A stretch of 64,000 nucleotides of DNA from JBGSMF01 sp964651475 (GTDB taxonomy: Bacteria > Chloroflexota > Anaerolineae > Fen-1058): contig CAZYXV010000001.1 in NCBI GenBank assembly GCA_964651475.1, forward strand, positions 238,827 through 302,826. The letters are read 5' to 3'. Below are positions 22,801 through 30,523 of this stretch, one piece after another. The notes beneath the pieces were generated by a model. It saw nothing but the letters and a program-made list of their open reading frames with translations. It ran no database searches and was not told the origin of the DNA. Both the position numbers and the translations under genes were made by a program. Within the stretch, counting starts at the first letter, position 1, and every line of letters starts with the position of its first letter.

Positions 22801-25135
22801 CTCGTCGCGTCAGTTCAAACAAGCGATTGGGACTCAATGGCGTCTCCAGGATTTCCAACTTGTAATCGGCCAGCGCATTTTCTACCGCCTGGACAAAGCA
22901 CGACGGCGTTGGAATCGCGCCGGCTTCGCCGACGCCCTTGGTGCCCATTGGATTGAGCGTCGAGGGCGTTGACAGATGGCCGATTTCGATGCGGGGCGGC
23001 ATATCGGTTGAGCGAGGCAGCAGGTAATCCATCAACGAGGCGTTCAACAGTTGCCCGTTCTCGTCGTAGACGAGTTGCTCGTAAAACGATTGGCCGATTC
23101 CCATCGAAACGCCGCCGTGAACCTGGCCGTCTACAATGAGCGGGTTGACGATGATGCCGCAATCGTGGGCGATGACGAAACGCTTGATTTCCACCAGCAT
23201 CGTTTCCGGGTCTACCTCGACAATCATGGCCACCGTGCCGGCGGCCGTCGCGCCGTACTTGGGGCCAAAATAATCGGTGGCTTCCAGTCCCGGTTCCGTG
23301 CCCGGCTCGACCGCGCCGCGCATCGGGTTGGCGAGCACGGCCAAATCACCCAGGCTGATGGCTTTGCCTGGAATATCGGCCACGCGCACCTGCCCGTCTT
23401 TTAATTCCAACTCGTCTTCGGGCGCTTCCAGCACCTTGCTGGCCAGCTTGAGAATCTTGGTGCGAACTTTTGAGGCCGCCGCGTTGGTGGCATTGCCCGC
23501 TATGGTCAATCCCCGGCTGGCAAAGGTGCCGGCGCCCCAGTGGAATTGAGCCGTGTCGCCGGTGACCACGTGCACGTCGCTCACGTCCACGCCCAATTGC
23601 TCGGCCACGATTTGGGCAAAAGACGTAAAGTGACCCTGTCCCTGCGTGCCGACGCCGGTGGCCAGGCTCACCTTGCCGCTGGTCTCTACGGTGACGCGCG
23701 CGCCCTCGTAAGGCCCCACGGCCGTGCCTTCGGTGAAGCAGGCCACGCCAATACCCACGTGTTTGCCCTCGGCGCGCAGGCGCGGCTGCTCCACTTTGAT
23801 GAATTGGTCGTAGCCGATCATGGCTTTGGCCTTTTCCAATGTAGCCGCATAGTTGCCGCTATCGTAGATGAGTTGCGCAAAATCCTGGCCGATGATGCCT
23901 TGTTCGCGGGGAAAGGCGTCGGGCGGGATCATGTTTTTCTGCCGAATTTCGGTCGGGTCCATGCCAAGCTCTTTGGCGGCCGCGTCCAATATGCGTTCCA
24001 TGACGAATACGCCCTGTGGCCGGCCCGCGCCCCGCACCGGGGTGACGATCATTTTGTTGGTGAACACTACCTTGTACTCGGTGTGAAAGTTGGGAATCTC
24101 ATACGTCCCCATGGTGTGCGTTTGGGTGTTGAGCGGGACGGTCAGGGCGTACGGGTTGTATGCGCCGGTATCGTGCAGAAATACGTCGCGCAGGCCCAAA
24201 ATCTTGCCCTCGCGCGTGAGGGCGATTTCAACGTCGTGGACCTGGCCGCGTTCCTGGGTGGTGGCAATAAAGTTTTCGCGCCGGTCTTCGATCCACTTGA
24301 TGGGCCGGTTCAACCTCATGCTCGACCAGGTGAGCAAAACCTCTTCCGGTTGGAACACCATGATCTTGGGGCCAAAGCCGCCGCCGACGAATGGCGCAAT
24401 CACGCGCACCTGGTGTTCCGAAAGCCCCAACATGCCGGCCATGCCATTGCGGAGCGCGATGGGCGCCTGGCTGGTGGCCCAGATCGTCATTTGTTGGCTC
24501 TTGGCGTCCCACTGAACCACCAGGCCGCGGTTTTCCATGGCGGCCGCCGCGCCGCGATCAATGACGATGCGCCGTTTGATAATCACCTCGGCCTGCGCTT
24601 GGGCGGCTTCATAGTTCCCTTTTTCCTGGCGAACGTACGAGGCCAGGTTCGAGTCCAGATCGTCGTGAATGAGCGGCGCGCCTGGCTCCAGCCCGCGCTC
24701 TAAATCTACCACGGCCTCCAGCGGTTCCAAATCCACCACAATGTCGGCCAGGGCGTCTTCGGCGATGTAGCGGCTTTCGGCAATGACCACCGCCATCGGC
24801 TCGCCCACGTGCCGCACCTTGTCTTTGGCCAGGGGAATCTGGGTGCGCTTGTTAAAAATCAGCCCCTCGATGGAATGGGGCGCGGGCACCAACAGCGGGC
24901 CGGGTTTCCAAAAGTCGCCCATATCCTCTGCCGTATAGACGGCCACCACGCCGGGACGGCTGCGAGCCGCCGAGGCGTCAATGCTCTTGATGCGTGCGTG
25001 GGCGTAATCGCTGCGCAAAAAGGCCGCGTGGAGCATTCCTGGCAATTCTACGTCGTCCACAAACAGAGCCTGCCCCGTCAGCAGGCGCGCGTCTTCGTTT
25101 CGTTTGATACGTTGGCCTATATACTTGTTTGTCAC
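22796..25135 (-). CDS. molybdenum hydroxylase large subunit, set 2
   Basis: 779 residues from the GTG at 25135, chosen because AGGAGTG precedes it by five bases; the longer frame from 25159 lacks such a site. Visible motifs: IGQRIKRNEDARLLTGQALFVDD, GGGFGPKIM, the loop TPVRGAGRPQ (Arg-Gly-Ala-Gly instead of the RGFG of set 1), GVGTQGQGHFTS, and GTKGVGEAGAIP with the catalytic Glu near the C-terminus. The different substrate loop and low similarity to set 1 imply a different substrate or step rather than a recent duplicate. Third gene of the FAD-FeS-Mo-CoxG operon. Confidence 0.9.
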   Translation of the reverse strand: MTNKYIGQRIKRNEDARLLTGQALFVDDVELPGMLHAAFLRSDYAHARIKSIDASAARSRPGVVAVYTAEDMGDFWKPGPLLVPAPHSIEGLIFNKRTQIPLAKDKVRHVGEPMAVVIAESRYIAEDALADIVVDLEPLEAVVDLERGLEPGAPLIHDDLDSNLASYVRQEKGNYEAAQAQAEVIIKRRIVIDRGAAAAMENRGLVVQWDAKSQQMTIWATSQAPIALRNGMAGMLGLSEHQVRVIAPFVGGGFGPKIMVFQPEEVLLTWSSMRLNRPIKWIEDRRENFIATTQERGQVHDVEIALTREGKILGLRDVFLHDTGAYNPYALTVPLNTQTHTMGTYEIPNFHTEYKVVFTNKMIVTPVRGAGRPQGVFVMERILDAAAKELGMDPTEIRQKNMIPPDAFPREQGIIGQDFAQLIYDSGNYAATLEKAKAMIGYDQFIKVEQPRLRAEGKHVGIGVACFTEGTAVGPYEGARVTVETSGKVSLATGVGTQGQGHFTSFAQIVAEQLGVDVSDVHVVTGDTAQFHWGAGTFASRGLTIAGNATNAAASKVRTKILKLASKVLEAPEDELELKDGQVRVADIPGKAISLGDLAVLANPMRGAVEPGTEPGLEATDYFGPKYGATAAGTVAMIVEVDPETMLVEIKRFVIAHDCGIIVNPLIVDGQVHGGVSMGIGQSFYEQLVYDENGQLLNASLMDYLLPRSTDMPPRIEIGHLSTPSTLNPMGTKGVGEAGAIPTPSCFVQAVENALADYKLEILETPLSPNRLFELTRRA

Positions 25136-25192
25136 GGTTACACTCCTATTTAATAACACCGTAAAGCGTGATACGTGATGCGGGTTAGATGT

Positions 25193-25220
25193 TTGGTATT
25201 GGGTATCAGGTATTGGATGT
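25193..25220. repeat. GGTATTGGGTATCAGG-family repeat at a stop codon
   Basis: TTTGGTATTGGGTATCAGGT followed by ATTGGATG. The TGA stop of the set 2 2Fe-2S gene (25206-25208) lies inside the repeat, so its last residues (TSNT) are repeat-derived. Confidence 0.65.
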
Positions 25221-25688
25221 TTCTCGACGTTTCTCTGTCGCCAATTTCACTGCGTCAACGATGTGCTGGTAGCCGGTGCAGCGGCACAGATTCCCAGAGA
25301 TGGCCTCGCGAATTTCTTGTTCGCTCGGATTGGGGTTTTCTTCCAGAAAAGGCACCAACGTCATCAAAAAGCCCGGTGTGCAAAAGCCACACTGGACGCC
25401 ATGAGCCTCGCGGAAAGCTTCTTGAAGAGGGTGCAGGTTATCCATCGTTCCCAACCCCTCCACGGTACGAACCTCGTGGCCGTTGGCCTGCACGGCAAAT
25501 ATCAGGCAAGAGCGGACGGCCTGTCCATCGAAAAGGACAGTGCACGAACCGCACACGCCTTGCTCACAGCCCACGTGTGTGCCCGTAAGTCCCAGCTCGT
25601 GGCGAATAAAATCGCTCAACAGCATGCGCGGCTCGACGGCGCGCTCGTATTGGATGCCGTTTACAGTTACATTAATCAAGTTGCTCAT
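25206..25688 (-). CDS. molybdenum hydroxylase 2Fe-2S subunit, set 2
   Basis: 160 residues. First cluster ligands CEQGVCGSC with the later Cys in RSC; second domain CGFCTPG and CRCTGY. N-terminal VTVNGIQYERAVEPRMLLSDFIRHEL is the usual ferredoxin strand pattern. The last residues (RRETSNT) come from a short repeat that also supplies the stop codon. It sits between the FAD gene (36 bases upstream) and the large subunit gene (70 bases downstream). Confidence 0.92.
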   Translation of the reverse strand: MSNLINVTVNGIQYERAVEPRMLLSDFIRHELGLTGTHVGCEQGVCGSCTVLFDGQAVRSCLIFAVQANGHEVRTVEGLGTMDNLHPLQEAFREAHGVQCGFCTPGFLMTLVPFLEENPNPSEQEIREAISGNLCRCTGYQHIVDAVKLATEKRRETSNT

Positions 25689-25706
25689 AGGTTTCCTCGC
25701 AATTCA

Positions 25707-25734
25707 AGTATTGGGTATTGGTTATTAGGTATTG
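25707..25734. repeat. GGTATTGGTTATTAGG-family repeat at a stop codon
   Basis: GTATTGGGTATTGGTTATTA then GGTATTGG. It supplies the TAA (25725-25727) of the set 2 FAD gene and fills most of the gap to the 2Fe-2S gene. Confidence 0.65.
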
Positions 25735-26594
25735 GCGCGGTTGAACGCTTCGGTCAGAGCCTGGCGGGTCAATACGCCCACCAGGTGGCGGCGATAGTCT
25801 GCCGAGGCGTGGATGTCGCTGCCGGGGTCCACGTCGGACTGGGCCATCTCGGCGGCGGCGTGGATGTCTTGTGCGGTGGGGGATTGTCCGACGAGTGCCT
25901 TGGTTGCCTTCTGTGCGAGCGTGGGCTTTTCACCGACGCTGAGATAGACCACGCGCGCTTGCTGGCAGAGCTTGTTGGCATCCAGCGTGACCACGGCAGC
26001 CACGCCCACCAGTGCGCCAGCGCCGCTCTGGCGAGCTACTTGCTTGTAGCTCCATCCGCTGCGCGGCGGCATGGGCGGCAAGGCTATCTCCACCAACATT
26101 TCGTCCGGCGCCAGCGTGGTGGTGAACAGCCCGACGAAAAACTCGTCGGCTGGCGTCCAGCGCTCACCCGCTTTACTGCGGATTCTGAGCCGGCCGTTGA
26201 GGGCGACGACGACCGCCGGCAACTGGCCAGCCGGGTCGGCGTGAGCGATGGCCCCGCCAAATGTGCCCCGGTTGCGGATTTGGGGATGGGCCACGTGGTA
26301 CATTGCCTCGCGCACCATGGGCGCGCGCTCGGCGACGAGCGGATCGTGCTCTACTACGCTGTCGCGCGTCATTGCCCCAATGACCACGGCATTATTGTCA
26401 GGGCGGACGTAGAACAGTTCGGCGATGTTGTTCAGGTCAATCAGAGCCGCCGGTTGAGCCAGGCGAAAGTTCATGGCAGGGATAAGGCTCTGCCCGCCGG
26501 CCAGTATCTTGCCATCGTATCCAAGTTGCGCCAGGCGCTCCATCGCTTCTTCTACGCTGGTTGGCGCGTAATAGTCAAACGGAGCTGGTTTCAT
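25725..26594 (-). CDS. molybdenum hydroxylase FAD-binding subunit, set 2
   Basis: 289 residues, CoxM type. FAD motifs: KILAGGQSLIPAMNFRLAQP near residue 35 and NRGTFGGAIAHADPAGQLPAV near residue 108. C-terminal SADYRRHLVGVLTRQAL is the CO_deh_flav_C end. The final residues RANT and the TAA stop overlap a GGTATTGG repeat. First gene of set 2; a small broken membrane-protein gene lies just upstream. Confidence 0.92.
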   Translation of the reverse strand: MKPAPFDYYAPTSVEEAMERLAQLGYDGKILAGGQSLIPAMNFRLAQPAALIDLNNIAELFYVRPDNNAVVIGAMTRDSVVEHDPLVAERAPMVREAMYHVAHPQIRNRGTFGGAIAHADPAGQLPAVVVALNGRLRIRSKAGERWTPADEFFVGLFTTTLAPDEMLVEIALPPMPPRSGWSYKQVARQSGAGALVGVAAVVTLDANKLCQQARVVYLSVGEKPTLAQKATKALVGQSPTAQDIHAAAEMAQSDVDPGSDIHASADYRRHLVGVLTRQALTEAFNRANT

Positions 26595-26627
26595 CTAGTA
26601 TTTACCTCCACTTAAAAGTTATTGGGC

Positions 26628-26664
26628 GTTGGAGATTAGGGATTGCAAGATTTCCCCAATCTCT
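26628..26664. repeat. GGAGATTAGGGATTG-family hairpin repeat
   Basis: TTGGAGATTAGGGATTG, then after six bases the partial complement CCCCAATCTCTTGG. Supplies the stop of the small broken gene at 26636. Confidence 0.65.
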
Positions 26665-26836
26665 TGGTCAAGCCGATGATGTACTGGATTAACATGATGC
26701 AAGCCACCAATCCACCCACGGCGATTCCAACGGTAGAACTGAGCTTGAGCGGCCAGATGACGCACACGGCGTATACCAAGCCACCTCAAATGATCATTGC
26801 AACTAACGTTCCTAACGCTCTGAGTAATTCGCGCAT
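26636..26836 (-). pseudogene. small two-helix membrane protein gene with an in-frame TGA
   Basis: An AGGAGG site precedes an ATG at 26836 by six bases. The frame reads MRELLRALGTLVAMII, then TGA at 26786-26788, then GGLVYAVCVIWPLKLSS, VGIAVGGLVACIMLIQYIIG and LTKRLGKSCNP, ending in TAA at 26636-26638. The two hydrophobic helices and the strong start suggest a real gene of 66 codons in which a TGG Trp codon probably became TGA. TGA is a normal stop elsewhere in the window. The C-terminal LGKSCNP and the stop come from a GGAGATTAGGGATTG repeat. Confidence 0.55.
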
Positions 26837-26859
26837 TTGTATTCCTCCTGACGTAATAC

Positions 26860-27396
26860 TCAATCTCTGAACGCCGGCAACCGCTCGAACCAGAACGGCG
26901 ACGGCTTGCTTTTGCCTCCCATCCACAATTGATACGTGATTTGCATGTGCCCCAGGTGCAGGGCCGTGTGATCAATCACGTGCAAGATGCCCCAACGCAC
27001 GGACACTGTCCGACCTCGCGCTTCTCGCGCTCCATCCAGCTCAGCGGTGTTGAGCGCGGCGAATATCTCTCGCGTCTCTGCGCCAGCGGCTTCCAGGCGG
27101 TGGACAAGCTCAGAGGCGTCTGCGGCCTCAACGGCAAACTCGGCGTCACGGTCCCGGGTGGCGGGCCGCCCGCCGATCACCTCGGCGATCCAGTAATGCT
27201 CCGCGCCCGCGATGTGCGCGGCCAGCACGGCCAGCGAGTTGGTTTCCCCCTCATTCCCCCCCGCTTGCGGGGGGGAGGAAAGGGGGGGAGTGGGTCGCCA
27301 GTTCAGCGCCTCGGCGGGCAAGTCCGCAATCAGGCTGCGCACCTGCCCGCGCAGGTCCTCGATGCGCTGCAAATAGTTGTCTAACTCGGAAAGCAT
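26860..27396 (-). CDS. DinB-family (DUF664-like) putative metal-dependent protein
   Basis: 178 residues of the DinB/YfiT four-helix fold: N-terminal IEDLRGQVRSLIADLPAEALNWRP, then the metal-ligand His residues in AAHIAGAEHYWI and HVIDHTALHLGHMQ. Family members are thiol-transferases or unknown. An in-frame insert of about 15 residues (PLSSPPQAGGNEGE) after NWRPTP is encoded by a GC-rich hairpin repeat at 27246-27288, not by the family core. Not obviously related to the catabolic genes around it. Confidence 0.85.
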   Translation of the reverse strand: MLSELDNYLQRIEDLRGQVRSLIADLPAEALNWRPTPPLSSPPQAGGNEGETNSLAVLAAHIAGAEHYWIAEVIGGRPATRDRDAEFAVEAADASELVHRLEAAGAETREIFAALNTAELDGAREARGRTVSVRWGILHVIDHTALHLGHMQITYQLWMGGKSKPSPFWFERLPAFRD

Positions 27397-27404
27397 TTGA
27401 GCCT

Positions 27405-27998
27405 CTATGCTTCATATTGAGGAAACCGTTGCCAGATTTTGTCCAATATCCGTTTTGCCTCTGCCTCATCTATATCAATCCCAAAGCGTGCAGTCTCGCC
27501 CTCATAGTCAAATGCAATACGTCCGCCAAAACGCAGGTTGTTGAATCTATCCACCCATGGTTTCCCAGGTAGTGCTTCCGGCTCAGTATCAGGCAGAATA
27601 CGCAAATGCTCCATCTTTTCTGCCAGGTACGTCTTTTGCCTATAGAAACACCAAGAAGGTTTTCGGTGTACTCGGATGGATTGGGAGTTGATTTCGATAA
27701 TTTCTACTCCGTCAAGTTCCCACCGCAAAATCCACAAGCCACCCGCAAACGGGATTCCAGGAAACAGCAGGAGTAACAAGATGAATAAGACATAGCCAAT
27801 GGCATTTTCAGGCTCTTGTGTAAAAGACTCTAACAAGCCATGTATCATATCCATAGGATTGATAGCAACAATGAGAGCAGTTGCACACATAAGCCAAAGG
27901 CTTGATTGCCAAATTCGGCTTGGATCCTTCCGGGTACGAATTGTGATTCTGGATAAAGTATCCAGATTCTCCAGTGTATCATAGGGTGTCAACAGCAT
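27405..27998 (-). CDS. membrane protein of unknown function
   Basis: 197 residues from the ATG at 27998 (an ATG at 28019 would add seven residues). Two central transmembrane helices (LWLMCATALIVAINPMDMI, then VLFILLLLLFPGIPFAGGLWIL) are followed by a ~100-residue cytoplasmic beta-rich tail (IIEINSQSIRVHRKP, GGRIAFDYEGETARFGIDI) resembling the PH-like domains of small bacterial membrane proteins. No catalytic motif seen. Nine bases separate its end from the DinB start, so they may be cotranscribed. Confidence 0.65.
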   Translation of the reverse strand: MLLTPYDTLENLDTLSRITIRTRKDPSRIWQSSLWLMCATALIVAINPMDMIHGLLESFTQEPENAIGYVLFILLLLLFPGIPFAGGLWILRWELDGVEIIEINSQSIRVHRKPSWCFYRQKTYLAEKMEHLRILPDTEPEALPGKPWVDRFNNLRFGGRIAFDYEGETARFGIDIDEAEAKRILDKIWQRFPQYEA

Positions 27999-28068
27999 TA
28001 TGGTTGACAAGGTAATCACCGACTGTATATCTCACCTGATTTGTGTTGTGAATTTTAAGGTTCTACTC

Positions 28069-28263
28069 TGGACTGATAAAAAATGACTGGAATCGCTTCC
28101 AACACCAGATTCCATTTTTGTTCTCCAGCACTCTGCCCTGCCCAAGTGCTAATGTACGTGTTGGAAGCCAAATTCCGCACAATTCGGCGGGATCCTGGGA
28201 ACAAAAACGGTTTGTCTTGCAAGTGCCAAATTGCTCCTCTGGAGGCCAATTTTTATCAGCCCA
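28069..28263. mobile_element. 195-bp MITE-like element with 9-bp target duplication
   Basis: The direct repeat GTTCTACTC occurs at 28060-28068 and 28264-28272. Just inside, the ends TGGACTGATAAAAAATGAC and (reverse complement of the right end) TGGGCTGATAAAAATTGGC match at 16 of 19 positions. Further internal pairs (CTTCCAACAC with GTGTTGGAAG; TTTTTGTTC with GAACAAAAA) make the whole element foldable. No coding capacity. The rest of the 333-base gap 28020-28352 shows nothing else. Confidence 0.75.
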
Positions 28264-28352
28264 GTTCTACTCTTTGACAGCGGCATTTATCAGTAAGCTC
28301 AAATCGCAGGAATGTTAGCTGGATGTTTTGTTGGACAGCATCTTTTGTCTTC

Positions 28353-28832
28353 TTACTCGTTCATTGCCCATCGGCCAGTAGGTAGATAGACTATCTTCCC
28401 AAGCTTTTCCAGTTTATCTATCTTCTCGCCGGCTTCTTCACGTGAGATGAACATTTTTTCTGCTACAAACTTGGTCATCTCTGTTTTGCTCTCATCATAT
28501 GTACGACGGGCAAAACTACTATCGCCCACAGAGCGAAGCAAAATCAAAACTGGATCGGCGGGCGGTGTAGATACGCGTCTCATAACTTGCGCTGCGATAC
28601 TGCCAAGCCAGATTAACAAAAGAATGACGCCAAAGATAATCAGTAACGCGCCAACTATGAGCAAGATAGCCGGAATGGGGACAAAATACATCCCTGCTAT
28701 CATAAATATTCCCACAGCAATAAGAAGCGCAGAGCAACCTACAGGATAACGCGTCAGAATAACATTGATAAAGGCGGTTTCTTGACGCGCACCATTTTCA
28801 TACATTTCTCCTGCATCAGGATTCTTGCTCAT
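28353..28832 (-). CDS. small membrane protein with winged-helix-like tail
   Basis: 159 residues. Two long hydrophobic helices (ALLIAVGIFMIAGMYFVPI and AILLIVGALLIIFGVILLLIWL) precede a ~75-residue soluble part: TEMTKFVAEKMFISREEAGEKIDKLEKLGKIVYLPTGRW. The latter reads like a helix-turn-helix with a beta wing, but could be a protein-interaction module. A GAGGAGC site precedes the ATG. It follows the Gly-rich membrane gene after eight bases. Confidence 0.65.
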   Translation of the reverse strand: MSKNPDAGEMYENGARQETAFINVILTRYPVGCSALLIAVGIFMIAGMYFVPIPAILLIVGALLIIFGVILLLIWLGSIAAQVMRRVSTPPADPVLILLRSVGDSSFARRTYDESKTEMTKFVAEKMFISREEAGEKIDKLEKLGKIVYLPTGRWAMNE

Positions 28833-28840
28833 AGCTCCTC

Positions 28841-29092
28841 TCAGTCACGAAATACCATATAGGCTCCAGCTATCGCTGCGCCGATTACCCCAACGACAGC
28901 CCCGATAGTAGCTATCGTTCTTCCTATCTCATACACGCCACTTGAACTCCACACCTCAAACATCCACCCTACTACTCCAATCATAAAGCCAATAACTATG
29001 CCTCCAGTAAGCCCAACAAAGCCACCTACAAACGCACCGACAATGCCTCCCCCAATTGCCTTTATCACTCGTGGAAGCAAAGGTCTGCTCAT
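28841..29092 (-). CDS. Gly-rich small membrane protein
   Basis: 83 residues from the ATG at 29092 (GGAGAT site seven bases upstream; the longer frame adds an unlikely N-terminus). Nearly entirely hydrophobic: IGGGIVGAFVGGFVGLTGGIVIGFMIGVVGWMF and IATIGAVVGVIGAAIAGAYMVF, with glycine-zipper-like GxxxG spacing. Glycine-zipper membrane proteins form oligomers or pores; nothing here shows which. Eight bases upstream of the two-helix protein, so a two-gene unit. Confidence 0.6.
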   Translation of the reverse strand: MSRPLLPRVIKAIGGGIVGAFVGGFVGLTGGIVIGFMIGVVGWMFEVWSSSGVYEIGRTIATIGAVVGVIGAAIAGAYMVFRD

Positions 29093-29134
29093 TGCATTAT
29101 CTCCAATTGCCCTGTGAAGCATCCAATATCACAT

Positions 29135-30001
29135 TCAGCAGCCAGCTCGCTCTTGCATGCTTCGCTCGACAAAAGCTGCAAAGGTTGTAGGAGGCCGCAC
29201 AAGCAGCCATCCCAGCACGCGCGGATTGCCCCAGAACCCGTAACGCTCGTAATAGCGAAACATCTTGATCAGCGTCTCGATTTGATAGTCGCCCAGCCCC
29301 GAGCTTTTAGCTTGCCGTTCCCACGTTTCTAGGGGCAGCACTTGTGCGCTGACCGGGCGGCCCAGGTGTTGGCTCAGGATTGCGGCTACCTCAGTCTGGG
29401 ATAGCGCCTCCGCGCCGGCAAGTTCATACGTGGCGCCCGCATGGCCCGGCTCGGTCAGGACGATCGCCGCCGCCTCGGCCACGTCTTCCAGGTCAACCAT
29501 GCCCAGCCGGGTTTCGAGGGGGTAGGGCGCCGGGTAAATGCCCTGCTGCACAATCTTGTCCCAGTGCGCCAGCACGTTCTGCATATAGGCCGCCGGCTGT
29601 AGAATCGTATACGGCAGCCCAGACTCGAACAGCTTTTCTTCCACGCGTAGCTTGAGCCAGTGGTGCGGCATGGCCTCGGCCTGCGGGTGCAGCACCGAAT
29701 GGTAGACAAAATGTTCAACCCCCGCGGCGCGCGCCGCCGCGATAGCCGCCTGGCCGATGATGACTTCATCGGGAGTGACGTTTGGGCAGATGTGATAGAT
29801 CGCCCGAACACCCATCGCCGCTCTCGTCAAGATCGGCTGGGCGCGCATATCTCCGACGACGAATTCTTGCGCGCCCGCCGCTTGAACCTCTCCGGCCTGT
29901 TCGGGGCGGTGCACCAGGGCGCGAACAAACGCACCTTTGGCGCTCAGCGCCCGGATGACCGCCCGGCCCGTTTTGCCCGCTGCTCCTGTAACGAGAATCA
30001 T
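29135..30001 (-). CDS. NmrA-like NAD(P)-binding oxidoreductase
   Basis: 288 residues of the atypical short-chain dehydrogenase/NmrA group. N-terminal nucleotide-binding motif ILVTGAAGKTGRAVIRAL (GxxGxxG type), followed by VRALVHRPEQA, FVVGDM, and the YHSVLHPQAE strand in place of a catalytic YxxxK, so it may bind NADP as a sensor or act as a quinone or flavin reductase. C-terminal substrate domain includes ELAGAEALSQTEVAAIL. Divergent from no clear partner; it precedes the membrane-protein pair on the minus strand. Confidence 0.85.
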   Translation of the reverse strand: MILVTGAAGKTGRAVIRALSAKGAFVRALVHRPEQAGEVQAAGAQEFVVGDMRAQPILTRAAMGVRAIYHICPNVTPDEVIIGQAAIAAARAAGVEHFVYHSVLHPQAEAMPHHWLKLRVEEKLFESGLPYTILQPAAYMQNVLAHWDKIVQQGIYPAPYPLETRLGMVDLEDVAEAAAIVLTEPGHAGATYELAGAEALSQTEVAAILSQHLGRPVSAQVLPLETWERQAKSSGLGDYQIETLIKMFRYYERYGFWGNPRVLGWLLVRPPTTFAAFVERSMQERAGC

Positions 30002-30010
30002 GTTTTCTAT

Positions 30011-30488
30011 TCACCACAAAGTACACAAAGTACACTAAGGATCAAAGCACAACACGGCAGATGCCCTGTTTGAGATGTGGCACATTAAAGTTGATGATGA
30101 AGCCTAGCCTTAGGCTGGTCGCTTTGAGATAGGACATCAGCTGTGCCTGGTGGATAGGGTGAATAGCATCCGCTGCTTTGATCTCCGCGATGACCAAGCC
30201 ACCGACCAGTAGGTCAAGGCGCTGTCCCTCGATCTGGAAACCCTTGTAGAACACAACAACTGCTTCCTGGCGCTTGAACGGCACATGCCGTAGCGTGAGT
30301 TCGTAGCACAAGGCCTCCTCATAGATTCGCTCTAGAAACCCGGCGCCCAGGCTGGTATGCACATCAAAGGCTGCATCGAGCAATGCTTTACCCCAACGTT
30401 CTGCTTCCGGCGGAATTGGCTCGTATTTCGCAGTCTTCTTCCCCTGTGCTGTTTGCACAGTTTTACCCTTTGTGTCCTTAGTGGTTCA
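30011..30488. repeat. inverted repeat pair bracketing the GxxExxY gene
   Basis: Left arm ACCACAAAGTACACAAAG (within 30011-30040) and the right arm's reverse complement ACCACTAAGGACACAAAG (within 30466-30488) match at 16 of 18 positions. They sit immediately outside the single gene 30042-30458. Similar ACCACAAAG-type sequences commonly flank GxxExxY genes. Confidence 0.6.
30042..30458 (-). CDS. GxxExxY family protein
   Basis: 138 residues from a GTG at 30458. The family motif appears as GAGFLERIYEEALCYEL, followed by VPFKRQEAVVVFYKGFQIEGQRLDLLVGG and LVIAEIKA. The latter segment resembles a PD-(D/E)xK nuclease-like strand with Asp and the ExK pair (DLLV...AEIKA). GxxExxY proteins are very abundant in some environmental genomes, function unproven. 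Here it is enclosed by inverted repeats, which suggests it travels as a unit. It interrupts the minus-strand catabolic region between the NmrA-like gene and the tandem cyclase gene. Confidence 0.85.
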   Translation of the reverse strand: MQTAQGKKTAKYEPIPPEAERWGKALLDAAFDVHTSLGAGFLERIYEEALCYELTLRHVPFKRQEAVVVFYKGFQIEGQRLDLLVGGLVIAEIKAADAIHPIHQAQLMSYLKATSLRLGFIINFNVPHLKQGICRVVL

Positions 30489-30523
30489 CTGTAGCATAGT
30501 AGAAAACGGTAAACAGATAAAGA

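Noticed and set aside
26786..26788. Selenocysteine or reassigned TGA in the small membrane gene
   Set aside because: No selenocysteine insertion hairpin was recognised and TGA ends other convincing genes here; the surrounding residues suggest a former Trp.
28055..28318. Three small open frames (about 64-66 codons)
   Set aside because: They lie within or across the MITE at 28069-28263, on both strands, without ribosome-binding sites or recognisable residues.
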